54,236 nt of DNA from Clostridia bacterium (GTDB taxonomy: Bacteria; Bacillota; Clostridia; Christensenellales; Borkfalkiaceae). Below are positions 8,363 through 15,583 of the stretch, in pieces. Every line of letters starts with the position of its first letter. Position 1 is the first letter of the stretch. The DNA lies in the NCBI GenBank assembly GCA_900771345.1, contig CAAGNQ010000011.1, positions 1 through 54,236 of the forward strand. The letters run 5' to 3'. The notes under the pieces were generated by a model, which had not been told where the DNA came from, ran no database searches, and was given only the letters and a program-made list of their open reading frames with translations. The position numbers were made by a program, and so were the translations under genes.

Positions 8363-9544
8363 ATGTCAACAGTAAATTTAGCAAACGCTGACAACGCTTT
8401 AAAGTCAGCATATTTGGACGTGGTAAGCGACCACTTAAATAACCTAGTAAACCCATTCTATGCGGCTATCGAGCATAGCACTACAGACGTGTGGGGAAAA
8501 GACGTAAAAAAACTTATAGTTACAGGCCTAAAAGGAGGAATTTCAGCAGGCAGTGAAGACGGTAATTTGCCATCAGCAAGTGGGAACAAGTATCTTCAAT
8601 TCGTTTCTACTCTTAAAAACCTTTACGGTGTTATCGAAATTTCAGACAAGGCAGTAAGAGCGTCGGAAAATAGTGCAGGCGCATTCGTAAACCTTCTAAA
8701 CGCAGAAATGGAGCAACTTATAAACGCAAGCAAGGTAAACTTTGGAAGAATGCTATTTAGCGACGGCACGGGTAAACTCTGTGAAATCAATATGGTTAGT
8801 GAAAAAACCCTTAACGTAGACGAAACCTGTTATCTTTTACCAGGTATGAAAATTGATATTATGGATGAAGATGGGTCAATCCCTGAAAAATACGTTGGGC
8901 TAACCGTTCGTTCGGTAGATGCTGACGACCTCAGTTTTACAGTTTACGAAGAAGATGCTATTGATGAAACAGAACTTCTTTCGGGCACGGTATATATTCA
9001 CGGCATTAAAGAGGGTGAACTAACCGGTCTTGCTCAAATTTTCAATACAAACGGCAGTACTCTTTACGGCGTTTCTAGAGCAAACAATAGTTATATGAAT
9101 CCTTTTGTGGATAAAATCACTCACGTTCTAACAGAGCACGTACTTCAAAGAGCGCTTGACACTATTGAAACGAGAAGTGGAAAAAGACCAAATATGATTC
9201 TCTGTTCAATGGGCGTAAGAAGAGCGCTTCAAAAGTTGTTTACCAATGCAGGTAAGCAAATGCCTGTTATGGAATTAGCAGGAGGATATAATGCAATCAG
9301 TTTCAACGGTATTCCTATCGTAGCAGACAGATTCTGCCCAAGAGGTGCGCTATATCTCTTAAACACAAACGACTTCGTGTTGCACCAACTTTGCGATTGG
9401 GAATGGCTTTCTGGAGATGACGGCAAAATCTTAAAGCAAGTGCCTGGTAAACCAGTGTATACAGCAACACTCGTAAAATATGCAGAACTCATTTGTAACC
9501 AACCTAACGGTCAAGGTGCGTTCTTAGGCATTGAAGAAGAATAA
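8363..9544 (+). CDS. Phage major capsid protein (HK97-fold, P22-coat-like position)
   Basis: This 393-aa protein fits a coat protein in size, position and character. The N-terminal LKSAYLDVVSDHLNNLVNPF and KLIVTGLKGG are reminiscent of tailed-phage capsid proteins, and the centre has a beta-rich insertion (about residues 155-225). The C-terminal part has VLTEHVLQRALDTIETRSGKRP, AISFNGIPIVADRFCP and a final WEWLSGDDG, typical of an HK97-fold P and A domain. There is no obvious N-terminal delta domain or cleavage site. A strong hairpin follows 10 nt after the stop, which would give this gene a higher transcript level than downstream genes. I am fairly sure of the role and less sure of the subfamily. 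Confidence 0.82.
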   Translation: MSTVNLANADNALKSAYLDVVSDHLNNLVNPFYAAIEHSTTDVWGKDVKKLIVTGLKGGISAGSEDGNLPSASGNKYLQFVSTLKNLYGVIEISDKAVRASENSAGAFVNLLNAEMEQLINASKVNFGRMLFSDGTGKLCEINMVSEKTLNVDETCYLLPGMKIDIMDEDGSIPEKYVGLTVRSVDADDLSFTVYEEDAIDETELLSGTVYIHGIKEGELTGLAQIFNTNGSTLYGVSRANNSYMNPFVDKITHVLTEHVLQRALDTIETRSGKRPNMILCSMGVRRALQKLFTNAGKQMPVMELAGGYNAISFNGIPIVADRFCPRGALYLLNTNDFVLHQLCDWEWLSGDDGKILKQVPGKPVYTATLVKYAELICNQPNGQGAFLGIEEE

Positions 9545-9553
9545 TTTAAGGAG

Positions 9554-9588
9554 ATTGCCGAGTTTATTGTAAACTCGGCAATTTTTAT
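9554..9588 (+). terminator. Internal terminator between capsid and connector genes
   Basis: Positions 9554-9566 and 9570-9582 form a perfect 13-bp stem with a 3-nt loop, followed by TTTT. Placement right after the coat gene suggests partial termination, making capsid message more abundant than the neck-protein message. A fresh AAGGAGG ribosome site for the next gene follows at 9591. Confidence 0.8.
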
Positions 9589-9603
9589 AAAAGGAGGCTA
9601 AAA

Positions 9604-10161
9604 ATGACAAACAATGAAGTTATTAAAACGGTTTGTAGATTAGCAAATAGACAAGACGTACTCGATTATATAGACGGAAAAACAGATTGCAGTGAGGAAA
9701 CAGTTAAAACTTTTAAAACGTTAACCGAACTTGTTAATCTTGTAGTAAGTGAATTAGCGTCAAGTTATATTCCTATGAGAAAAAGTGAGGACGCCACCTC
9801 ATCTTTTAATAGAGTATATTATTCTGCTCTCAGCGAAGACCTATTAAAAATTATAAGCGTAAAAGATATGCAAGGCAAAGAGATTGATTACGTTTACTCT
9901 CCAGAATTTATCACGGTTGGTAGTTCTAAGGTAAATATCGAGTATGAATATATGCCAAAGCCTAAAAAAGAAAACGAAGAGTTAGGCTATAGTCAAAAAG
10001 ACCTTTCTACTCTAACTTTGGCGTACGGGGTATTAGCAGAGTTTGCCATAGTCAACGGAGATTTTGAAGAGGCTGTTATGTGGCATAAACGATTCGAAGA
10101 CAAGATTTATTTAATATGTGCGCCCAAAAACAAAAAAATTAAAACGAGGAGTTGGGTGTAA
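9604..10161 (+). CDS. Head completion / connector-like protein, 185 aa
   Basis: No firm family match. The predicted pattern is a helical N-terminus (EVIKTVCRLANRQDVLDYIDG, then ETVKTFKTLTELVNLVVSELAS), a beta-rich middle (VKDMQGKEIDYVYSPEFITVG), and a helical C-terminus ending in a lysine-rich tail. Head-tail connector proteins (HK97 gp6, P22 gp4) are helix bundles with a small beta insertion and sit directly downstream of the coat gene, as this does. AAGGAGG precedes the ATG, and the stop overlaps the next ATG by one base. Confidence 0.62.
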   Translation: MTNNEVIKTVCRLANRQDVLDYIDGKTDCSEETVKTFKTLTELVNLVVSELASSYIPMRKSEDATSSFNRVYYSALSEDLLKIISVKDMQGKEIDYVYSPEFITVGSSKVNIEYEYMPKPKKENEELGYSQKDLSTLTLAYGVLAEFAIVNGDFEEAVMWHKRFEDKIYLICAPKNKKIKTRSWV

Positions 10162-11408
10162 TGAGAATGCATAGCCTTGAAAAGGTTGAGGTTATAGAAA
10201 GAGAATATAAACTTATTAACCTTAGGTCTAATACTAGTCGATATAAAAACGCTCAACTTTTTGATAATCAAGTTAAATCGTATTTTTCCACGCAAAGTAT
10301 TTGCACTTTAGAAGAGGCGAATATTAACGGGCTTTATCTGGTTGGCGATAATCTTATTGCAGTCGATGAGGGAAATAGAGTTTATAAACTTATAGACAGT
10401 GAATTTTCCCTCATATATACGGCAAACGATATTATAACTGATATAAAAAGTCTGGTTTACAACGGTCAAAAGGCAATATATATCAGCCAGCTTTCTGGTC
10501 AAAACGTTATTTTATATGAAAATGGAGAAAGCGAGAGTTTTAATTCTGTTTGTGGGTTTTATCATTTGGTAATGGCGAATACTATTTTTTGCGCGAATGG
10601 AGATACCGTATATTTTGAAAATCTTCATAATATAAAAAATCTTTATAAAAAGGCAATCGGTGGTAATTATATTATTATGCCTGACGATGCAGGAGAGGTC
10701 GTAGGACTAGTAGAAAAGGATAAGGGAATTTTAATCTTCTGTGAAAAGGGCATATTTAAGTTTACTCTTTTTGGAGAGTCTATCGAACATAGCGTAAAGA
10801 GGTTAACTTGCACTAACGGAAAAATTCTCTCTGGGAGCGTAAAGAAAATGGGGGAGAAAATTTTATTTATCGAGAATAATCGCCTTTGTGAACTTTGTGA
10901 AAACGACAGCGTAAAAATTCTTGATTGCTCGGCTACTTTTAAGGATTACGAGGTGCTAGGTAAGGCTTGCGATTTTAACGGTAAATACGCAATTTGTATA
11001 TCTGACGACGACAATGATAAACTGCTTTTCATCTATGATTATAATAGTATGGGAGAGGGCATTTATTCAATATCATCAAGCCTTATTTGTGACAAAGGTT
11101 TTATTGCTAACGGGAAGGAGGTAGAGGTTTTAACGGATACTAGGCTGACGAACGGCGAATGGACAAGCCGTGCGCTTGATTTAGGGACGCTATGCAATAA
11201 GACGCTAACGGGATTTTACGTTGATAATAAAAATGATATAGAGTTGACGGTTACCACTAACTATGGAAATCAAACTTATAGGATAAACGCCGACCAAAAG
11301 TATAAGAAGTTAAATTTGTCCTCAAGGTTGTTTACTATATCGCTAAAAGGCATAACGGGACTAGATTTTTCTAGCATCAAATTTAAGTTTAGAATTAAGG
11401 GGGAATAA
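10161..11408 (+). CDS. Beta-propeller-like phage hub/neck protein (P22 gp10-like position), 415 aa
   Basis: The protein is dominated by repeating short beta-strand units of the form LYLVGDNLIAVDEGNRVYKL, KGILIFCEKGIFKFTLFG and KILFIENNRLCELCEN, spaced about 40-60 residues apart. That is what a beta-propeller looks like in primary sequence. Its C-terminal domain (about residues 320-415) is a separate beta-rich unit. In P22, gp10 is a propeller-like plug protein encoded after gp4, and this gene occupies that slot. The assignment is inference. The frame opens at a TTG at 10152, but ATG 10161 has GAGGAG 9 nt upstream and overlaps the previous stop by one base. Confidence 0.6.
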   Translation: MRMHSLEKVEVIEREYKLINLRSNTSRYKNAQLFDNQVKSYFSTQSICTLEEANINGLYLVGDNLIAVDEGNRVYKLIDSEFSLIYTANDIITDIKSLVYNGQKAIYISQLSGQNVILYENGESESFNSVCGFYHLVMANTIFCANGDTVYFENLHNIKNLYKKAIGGNYIIMPDDAGEVVGLVEKDKGILIFCEKGIFKFTLFGESIEHSVKRLTCTNGKILSGSVKKMGEKILFIENNRLCELCENDSVKILDCSATFKDYEVLGKACDFNGKYAICISDDDNDKLLFIYDYNSMGEGIYSISSSLICDKGFIANGKEVEVLTDTRLTNGEWTSRALDLGTLCNKTLTGFYVDNKNDIELTVTTNYGNQTYRINADQKYKKLNLSSRLFTISLKGITGLDFSSIKFKFRIKGE

Positions 11409-11411
11409 AAT

Positions 11412-12308
11412 ATGGAATTTGCTACACCGACGACTAAGGCGCAGATGTATGCTATCCTTGAAGAACTTTTCTATCGTTACAGGGTGAAGAAAGAGTCCTT
11501 TCAAGAAGAACAGTTAAGCAGTCTTGTCCTAAAACGACTTGAACCGGTCACTTATACCTATAGTGCACTTAGAGAACTAGCAACAAAACTCGTTGCTCCC
11601 GAACAACAAAGGGAGATTGACGCAAGAAAAAGCGAGATACAAAAAAATATTACCGAGTTAACGAATAAAATTAGCGTTTTAGAAGAAAATACGGCTAATC
11701 AAATTGCAACCGTTGAAAATTACTATGAGCAAAGTCTAAAAAAAGTGGAAGAACAAGCCTTTAAGAACGGGCTAGTTTCGTCGGGTATAGTGATTGATAA
11801 AATCACTGCGCTTGAAGAGGCGAAAAATGACAAAATTATTGCATTAAATATAAAAAAGGACCAAGAGCTTTCGCAGTTAAACGCCCAACTTGCAAGCCAA
11901 AACGAACTTTTAGAAAACGCTGAAACTTATTTTTATACTGCTCATCAATTGGATATTGATAAAAAGTATGAAGAAATTAAAAGTGAAAAGGAAAAAGAGT
12001 TGATAGAAGTATTTAAGTACAATAACACTCTCGACGAAAAAGAGCAAAGGTATGAAAATTCGCTTATTCAATATAATGCCAACCTGCATTTAAAATATAT
12101 GTCAATCAATGCGACTGAATTTTCAAAAGACCAACTGATTGAGATGGGATATTATGCAGACGTGGTAAGATGCGTTTGTGGATATTATAATACCCTTTCT
12201 GCAGGCGTCGCTTATAACGATTTTAGTAACGAAACTAAACTGCCTATATATCTTGACGATTACTATTCAAACATACTCTATATGTATCAGTCGAAAGCAG
12301 GACTTTAA
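11412..12308 (+). CDS. Long coiled-coil phage protein, possibly needle/plug (P22 gp26-like position), 298 aa
   Basis: I do not recognise a family. Residues of roughly 58-215 are almost entirely helical with heptad character (EIDARKSEIQKNITELTNKI, then KKDQELSQLNAQLASQNELL), flanked by a globular N-terminus (MYAILEELFYRYRVKKESF) and a compact, aromatic-rich C-terminus. In P22-type phages, gp10 is followed by gp26, a trimeric coiled-coil needle that seals the portal. Position and fold type fit that, but sequence similarity cannot be judged here. It could equally be a tail-fibre-like or minor head protein. GGGGGAA lies upstream, and a terminator follows immediately. Confidence 0.5.
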   Translation: MEFATPTTKAQMYAILEELFYRYRVKKESFQEEQLSSLVLKRLEPVTYTYSALRELATKLVAPEQQREIDARKSEIQKNITELTNKISVLEENTANQIATVENYYEQSLKKVEEQAFKNGLVSSGIVIDKITALEEAKNDKIIALNIKKDQELSQLNAQLASQNELLENAETYFYTAHQLDIDKKYEEIKSEKEKELIEVFKYNNTLDEKEQRYENSLIQYNANLHLKYMSINATEFSKDQLIEMGYYADVVRCVCGYYNTLSAGVAYNDFSNETKLPIYLDDYYSNILYMYQSKAGL

Positions 12309-12309
12309 T

Positions 12310-12350
12310 AAATTTGCCCGATAAATTACGTCGGGCAAATTTTTATTTTT
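12310..12350 (+). terminator. Terminator closing the phage module
   Basis: A 12-bp perfect stem (12310-12321 with 12331-12342) is followed by a T-rich tract. It sits directly between the last phage gene and the ispG promoter. Confidence 0.88.
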
Positions 12351-12355
12351 TAGTC

Positions 12356-12384
12356 TTTACATTTTTGTAATTGTGTGATATAAT
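12356..12384 (+). promoter_or_regulatory. Consensus promoter giving a leaderless ispG transcript
   Basis: TTTACA (12356-12361) and a perfect TATAAT (12379-12384) are 17 nt apart. The ispG ATG at 12392 lies 7 nt after the -10 box, at the expected transcription start, and no ribosome site fits in between. Confidence 0.8.
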
Positions 12385-12391
12385 TTATTCT

Positions 12392-13432
12392 ATGAGTAAA
12401 AAGGTTAAAATTGGAAATATTTATATAGGTGGTGGAGAGAGAATAGCAATTCAATCAATGTCAACCTTTAAGATAAGCGACGTTGAGAGGGCTGTTGAGG
12501 AGTGCAACCGTCTAAAATCCGAGGGATGCGATATTTTGAGGTTCTCGGTAACCGACGAGCAGGACGCAAAGAGTTTTGCTCAAATTAAAAAGAAGGTGAG
12601 TATGCCGTTAGTTGCAGATATTCACTTTGACTATAAACTTGCTCTTTTAGCCATAGACGGTGGCGCTGATAAAATTAGAATCAATCCTGGTAATATTGGC
12701 AGTGAGCAAAAGGTTAGGGCTGTTGCAAGCGCCCTTAAAAGCGCAAAAATTCCCGTTAGAGTTGGCTCTAATACGGGTAGTATAGAAAAAGAGTTTTTAT
12801 CAAAGTACGGCAAGAATGAAATTTCTTTAGGCGAAAGCGCACTAAAGAAGGTTGCCATTTTAGAAAAATACGGTGTTGAGGATATAGTAATATCAGTAAA
12901 AGCGTCAGACGTGCCACTTTCTGTTAGGGCTTATGAATACGTCGCTAAAAAGACCGAATATCCATTGCATTTGGGAGTAACCGAGGCAGGTACTGAGTAT
13001 AGGGGCGTGATTAAAAACTCTATCGGAATAGGTTCTCTGCTACTAAAAGGAATAGGCGACACTTTAAGGGTTAGTTTATCGGCAGATACTTCAAGTGAAG
13101 TAAAGGCAGCTAGAGCCATATTATCGGCAATAGGTATGATAGACGATATGGTGGAAATAGTCGCTTGCCCTACCTGTGGAAGATGCGAATGGGATTGCAT
13201 GGAATTTGCTAAAAAGGTGGAAGATTATACCAAGAATATAAAAAAACCGTTAAAAATAGCAGTTATGGGATGTGTCGTAAACGGGCCGGGTGAGGCTAGC
13301 GACGCAGACTTAGGTATTGCTGGCTCGAAAGAATATTGTTATATTTTTGAAAAAGGAAAGATTGTAAAAAAGGTAAAAAAACACGAAATTTTCGAAGAGT
13401 TTTTTGCAAGGATAGATAAATGTATACAGTAA
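12392..13432 (+). CDS. ispG: 4-hydroxy-3-methylbut-2-enyl diphosphate synthase IspG
   Basis: IspG is the 4Fe-4S reductase of the MEP isoprenoid pathway. This 346-aa protein has the N-terminal TIM-barrel signature (IAIQSMSTFKISDVERAVEE, PLVADIHFDYKLAL, KIRINPGNIG) and the C-terminal cluster domain with Cys259, Cys262 and Cys294 (CPTCGRC and GCVVNGPGE, Glu301 as the fourth ligand). The frame opens at a TTG at 12371, but that codon overlaps the spacer of the promoter, so ATG 12392 is the real start. It overlaps the following PolC-like gene by 13 nt. In clostridia, ispG commonly precedes polC. Confidence 0.95.
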   Translation: MSKKVKIGNIYIGGGERIAIQSMSTFKISDVERAVEECNRLKSEGCDILRFSVTDEQDAKSFAQIKKKVSMPLVADIHFDYKLALLAIDGGADKIRINPGNIGSEQKVRAVASALKSAKIPVRVGSNTGSIEKEFLSKYGKNEISLGESALKKVAILEKYGVEDIVISVKASDVPLSVRAYEYVAKKTEYPLHLGVTEAGTEYRGVIKNSIGIGSLLLKGIGDTLRVSLSADTSSEVKAARAILSAIGMIDDMVEIVACPTCGRCEWDCMEFAKKVEDYTKNIKKPLKIAVMGCVVNGPGEASDADLGIAGSKEYCYIFEKGKIVKKVKKHEIFEEFFARIDKCIQ

Positions 13433-14952
13433 AAAGTAGTGCAGAATTTTTGTCGGATATTCGCGCATTAGATGAAAAACTGAATAACGTTAGATTATCA
13501 AATATTGAAATTGACCGTACGAAAAAGAGCATACGCTATAATTTTATATGCGACCAGGTCGTTGATGAAGGGCTTAGAAACAAAATACTTGAGCAGGCTG
13601 AAAAAATTACTGCGCCCGTATTTGAAACGGTGCTTGTGAGCGTAAAAAAGATTGCTACTAACGACCAATTAATTATTACCGAGATTTATAGGTATTTATC
13701 CCAAAAATATCCTTCAATTTCGATATTTTTGAAGCCGACGGACGTAAGTTGTTCGGTAGTTGGGAAGGTTGTAAAATATAACGTTAGGCTAACCAAAGAC
13801 GGTGTTGAGTACGTTCAGAAAAACGGCGCGCTAACAAAACTCAGCGAACACTTATCAACGCTATTTTGTTCGGATTTTGTAGCGAGCACAGAGGTTAAAG
13901 AGATAGAAGAGACGGCGAGTTTATTAAAAGAAGAAGTATTTGCTGAAGAACTTCAAAAAATAGAGCACAGAACTATTAAGGTGGAAAACGTAATAGTTAT
14001 TGACGATATTAATATGGGTGATTTAGCACAATACATAGAGGATATTACGCCTGGAGCAATAACGGTTTGTGGAAAGATTATAGACATTAAAGAAAAGCAG
14101 ACCAAGGGAGAAAAACCAAAGCCGTTTTTTATAATTAATATTGATGATACAACGGGCAAGACCAGTGGGCTATATTTTAGTAAAAAAAGCACGTGTGATA
14201 AAATTAGGCAACTTGCCGTGGGTGACGCTATTATTGCTAGGGGCAACTTGGGTGAATATAACGGAAAACCATCTTTTACGATAGACAAGATAAATAAATG
14301 CACTTTTCCCGAAAACTTTGTAAAGAAGGAAAGGTATAAAAAAAGTGCGCCAAAGCATTATAAAACGGTATTCCCAGCGCCTGCAAAAACTATTAAAGTT
14401 AAGAGCGTTTTTGAACTTAACGAAAAATTGCCGAGCGAGTTGACTGATAAGACCTTCGTCGTATTCGATTTAGAAACGACGGGGCTTGACTTTATGAATA
14501 ACGGCATAACCGAGATAGGCGCAGTTAAACTAGTGAACGGAAATATTACCGAAGAGTTTACTAGCCTTGTTAAACCCGACTATAAGATAACTGAAGAAAA
14601 CGTTGCAATAACTGGTATTACTGAAGAGATGGTTAAAGACGCACCGAAAATTAGCGCAGTGCTTCCTGACTTTATGAAATTTATCGACGGGGCAGTATTA
14701 GTCGCGCATAACGCCGATTTTGACACTAAGTTTATAAAACGTTTTGCAAACGCAGAAGATTATCAACTTAAAAACGAGATTTTAGATACTTTAGAAATTG
14801 CAAGGCGCACTTTGCCAAGATTAAGACGGCACGATTTGCATACCCTAGCCGAGCATTTTGATATCGTTTTCCATCATCACAGAGCCCTTTCGGACGCGTA
14901 TGCTACGGCAGAGATATTTATCGAACTTATGAAAATGCAGAAAAATGGTTAA
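13420..14952 (+). CDS. Shortened PolC-like protein: N-terminal region plus OB-fold and 3'-5' exonuclease only, 510 aa
   Basis: The protein lines up with the front part of Gram-positive replicase PolC. Residues of about 1-190 are a PolC-type N-terminal region, about 200-300 form an OB-fold (PGAITVCGKIIDIKEKQTKG, then LAVGDAIIARGNLGEYNGKPSF), and 345-510 are a DnaQ-like DEDDh exonuclease with Asp350/Glu352 (FDLETTGLD), Asp435 (HNADFD) and His487/Asp492 (HRALSDAYATAE). The PHP and polymerase parts (about 900 residues in full PolC) are absent, and 14953-15076 has no polymerase coding. The gene overlaps ispG by 13 nt and precedes rimP-nusA, exactly the polC locus. It could be a stand-alone proofreading subunit for DnaE. 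Confidence 0.85.
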   Translation: MYTVKSSAEFLSDIRALDEKLNNVRLSNIEIDRTKKSIRYNFICDQVVDEGLRNKILEQAEKITAPVFETVLVSVKKIATNDQLIITEIYRYLSQKYPSISIFLKPTDVSCSVVGKVVKYNVRLTKDGVEYVQKNGALTKLSEHLSTLFCSDFVASTEVKEIEETASLLKEEVFAEELQKIEHRTIKVENVIVIDDINMGDLAQYIEDITPGAITVCGKIIDIKEKQTKGEKPKPFFIINIDDTTGKTSGLYFSKKSTCDKIRQLAVGDAIIARGNLGEYNGKPSFTIDKINKCTFPENFVKKERYKKSAPKHYKTVFPAPAKTIKVKSVFELNEKLPSELTDKTFVVFDLETTGLDFMNNGITEIGAVKLVNGNITEEFTSLVKPDYKITEENVAITGITEEMVKDAPKISAVLPDFMKFIDGAVLVAHNADFDTKFIKRFANAEDYQLKNEILDTLEIARRTLPRLRRHDLHTLAEHFDIVFHHHRALSDAYATAEIFIELMKMQKNG

Positions 14953-14958
14953 AAATGC

Positions 14959-14987
14959 TTGCAAACGCTTATAAAATATGTTAAAAT
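14959..14987 (+). promoter_or_regulatory. Promoter of the rimP-nusA-infB operon
   Basis: TTGCAA (14959-14964) and TAAAAT (14982-14987) are separated by 17 nt. Transcription would start near 14994, giving a leader of about 80 nt that contains the hairpin at 15013-15040. Confidence 0.7.
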
Positions 14988-15012
14988 GAATATGCTTAAA
15001 TAATGTTGACAG

Positions 15013-15048
15013 TATGAGAATGGGTTTGCCCGTTCTCATATCTTTTTA
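15013..15048 (+). terminator. Attenuator-like hairpin in the rimP leader
   Basis: A 12-bp stem with one G-U pair (15013-15024 with 15029-15040, loop TTTG) is followed by TCTTTTT. It is a full intrinsic terminator located between the operon promoter and rimP. A conserved terminator-like 'rimP-leader' element is known upstream of rimP in Firmicutes, and this hairpin fits that position and form. NusA, encoded in the operon, may act on it (inference). Confidence 0.75.
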
Positions 15049-15076
15049 TAAAGGTCGATTTAGAGCAAGGAGAATT

Positions 15077-15538
15077 ATGAAAGTTAGGTCTAATGAGGAA
15101 ATATTGCAATTTCTACAAGGTTATGCCCAGCCGTTAGGGATAACGGTTAAAGAGGTTGAGTTTAAGCAGGGCAAAAACCCATCTTTAACCGTCTATATCA
15201 TAAAAGACGGTGGGGTTGACCTAGATACTTGCGAACTTTTCCATAGGGCAATAGACCAGCCTTTAGATGAGTTTGACCCTACCTTTGGCGAGCCTTATAC
15301 CTTAAACGTTTCAAGTCTTGGGATTGACTGGCCGTTTAAGACTGACGAAGACTTTAATTCACATATAGGTCAAAGGGTTGAAGTTAAACTTAACGCTTCG
15401 ATTAGAGGAAAGAAGTTTTACGATGGAATTTTAGCCTCTTATAACAAAAAGGTGATAACCCTTAAAGTCGACGAGAAAACCACCTTCACGATAGACCTTA
15501 AAAACTGCATAAAAGTCAATGAATATATAGACTTTTAA
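15077..15538 (+). CDS. rimP: Ribosome maturation factor RimP
   Basis: This 153-aa RimP (30S maturation factor) has the two-domain layout: an N-terminal alpha/beta domain with PLGITVKEVEFKQGKNPSLTVYI and DLDTCELFHRAIDQPLDE, the conserved YTLNVSSLGIDWPF segment, and a C-terminal SH3-like barrel (RVEVKLNASIRGKKFYDG). The frame is open further upstream to 15014, but that start is inside the leader hairpin; ATG 15077 has AAGGAG at the right distance. It is the first gene of the nusA-infB operon, as in most Firmicutes. Confidence 0.92.
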   Translation: MKVRSNEEILQFLQGYAQPLGITVKEVEFKQGKNPSLTVYIIKDGGVDLDTCELFHRAIDQPLDEFDPTFGEPYTLNVSSLGIDWPFKTDEDFNSHIGQRVEVKLNASIRGKKFYDGILASYNKKVITLKVDEKTTFTIDLKNCIKVNEYIDF

Positions 15539-15583
15539 TATAAATTTGGTATTATAATTTACACCTAAAACAAGGAGAAAAAA

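Larger units (their letters stand above)
4324..12308 (+). mobile_element. Compact P22-like phage head module (domesticated or remnant)
   Basis: Eight closely packed same-strand genes encode terminase large subunit, a small protein, portal, scaffold-like protein, major capsid, connector-like protein, a propeller-like protein and a coiled-coil protein. Neither side shows integrase, repressor, replication, lysis, tape measure or tail-fibre genes, and I found no flanking direct repeats. It lies between the folA terminator and the ispG promoter. All reading frames are intact and the codon choice resembles the neighbours (frequent GACGTT and AACGTT). The order matches the head-and-neck block of P22-type phages, which is inference from order and motifs. 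Confidence 0.75.

Noticed and set aside
4324..12308. Attachment-site repeats flanking the phage module.
   Set aside because: I compared 4160-4323 with 12305-12391. Both contain terminator hairpins with similar T-runs, but no shared direct repeat longer than chance was seen, and there is no tRNA beside either end.
14953..15076. Polymerase part of PolC lost by frameshift or sequencing error.
   Set aside because: The region downstream holds the rimP promoter and leader hairpin and is only 124 nt. There is no polymerase coding in any frame up to rimP.
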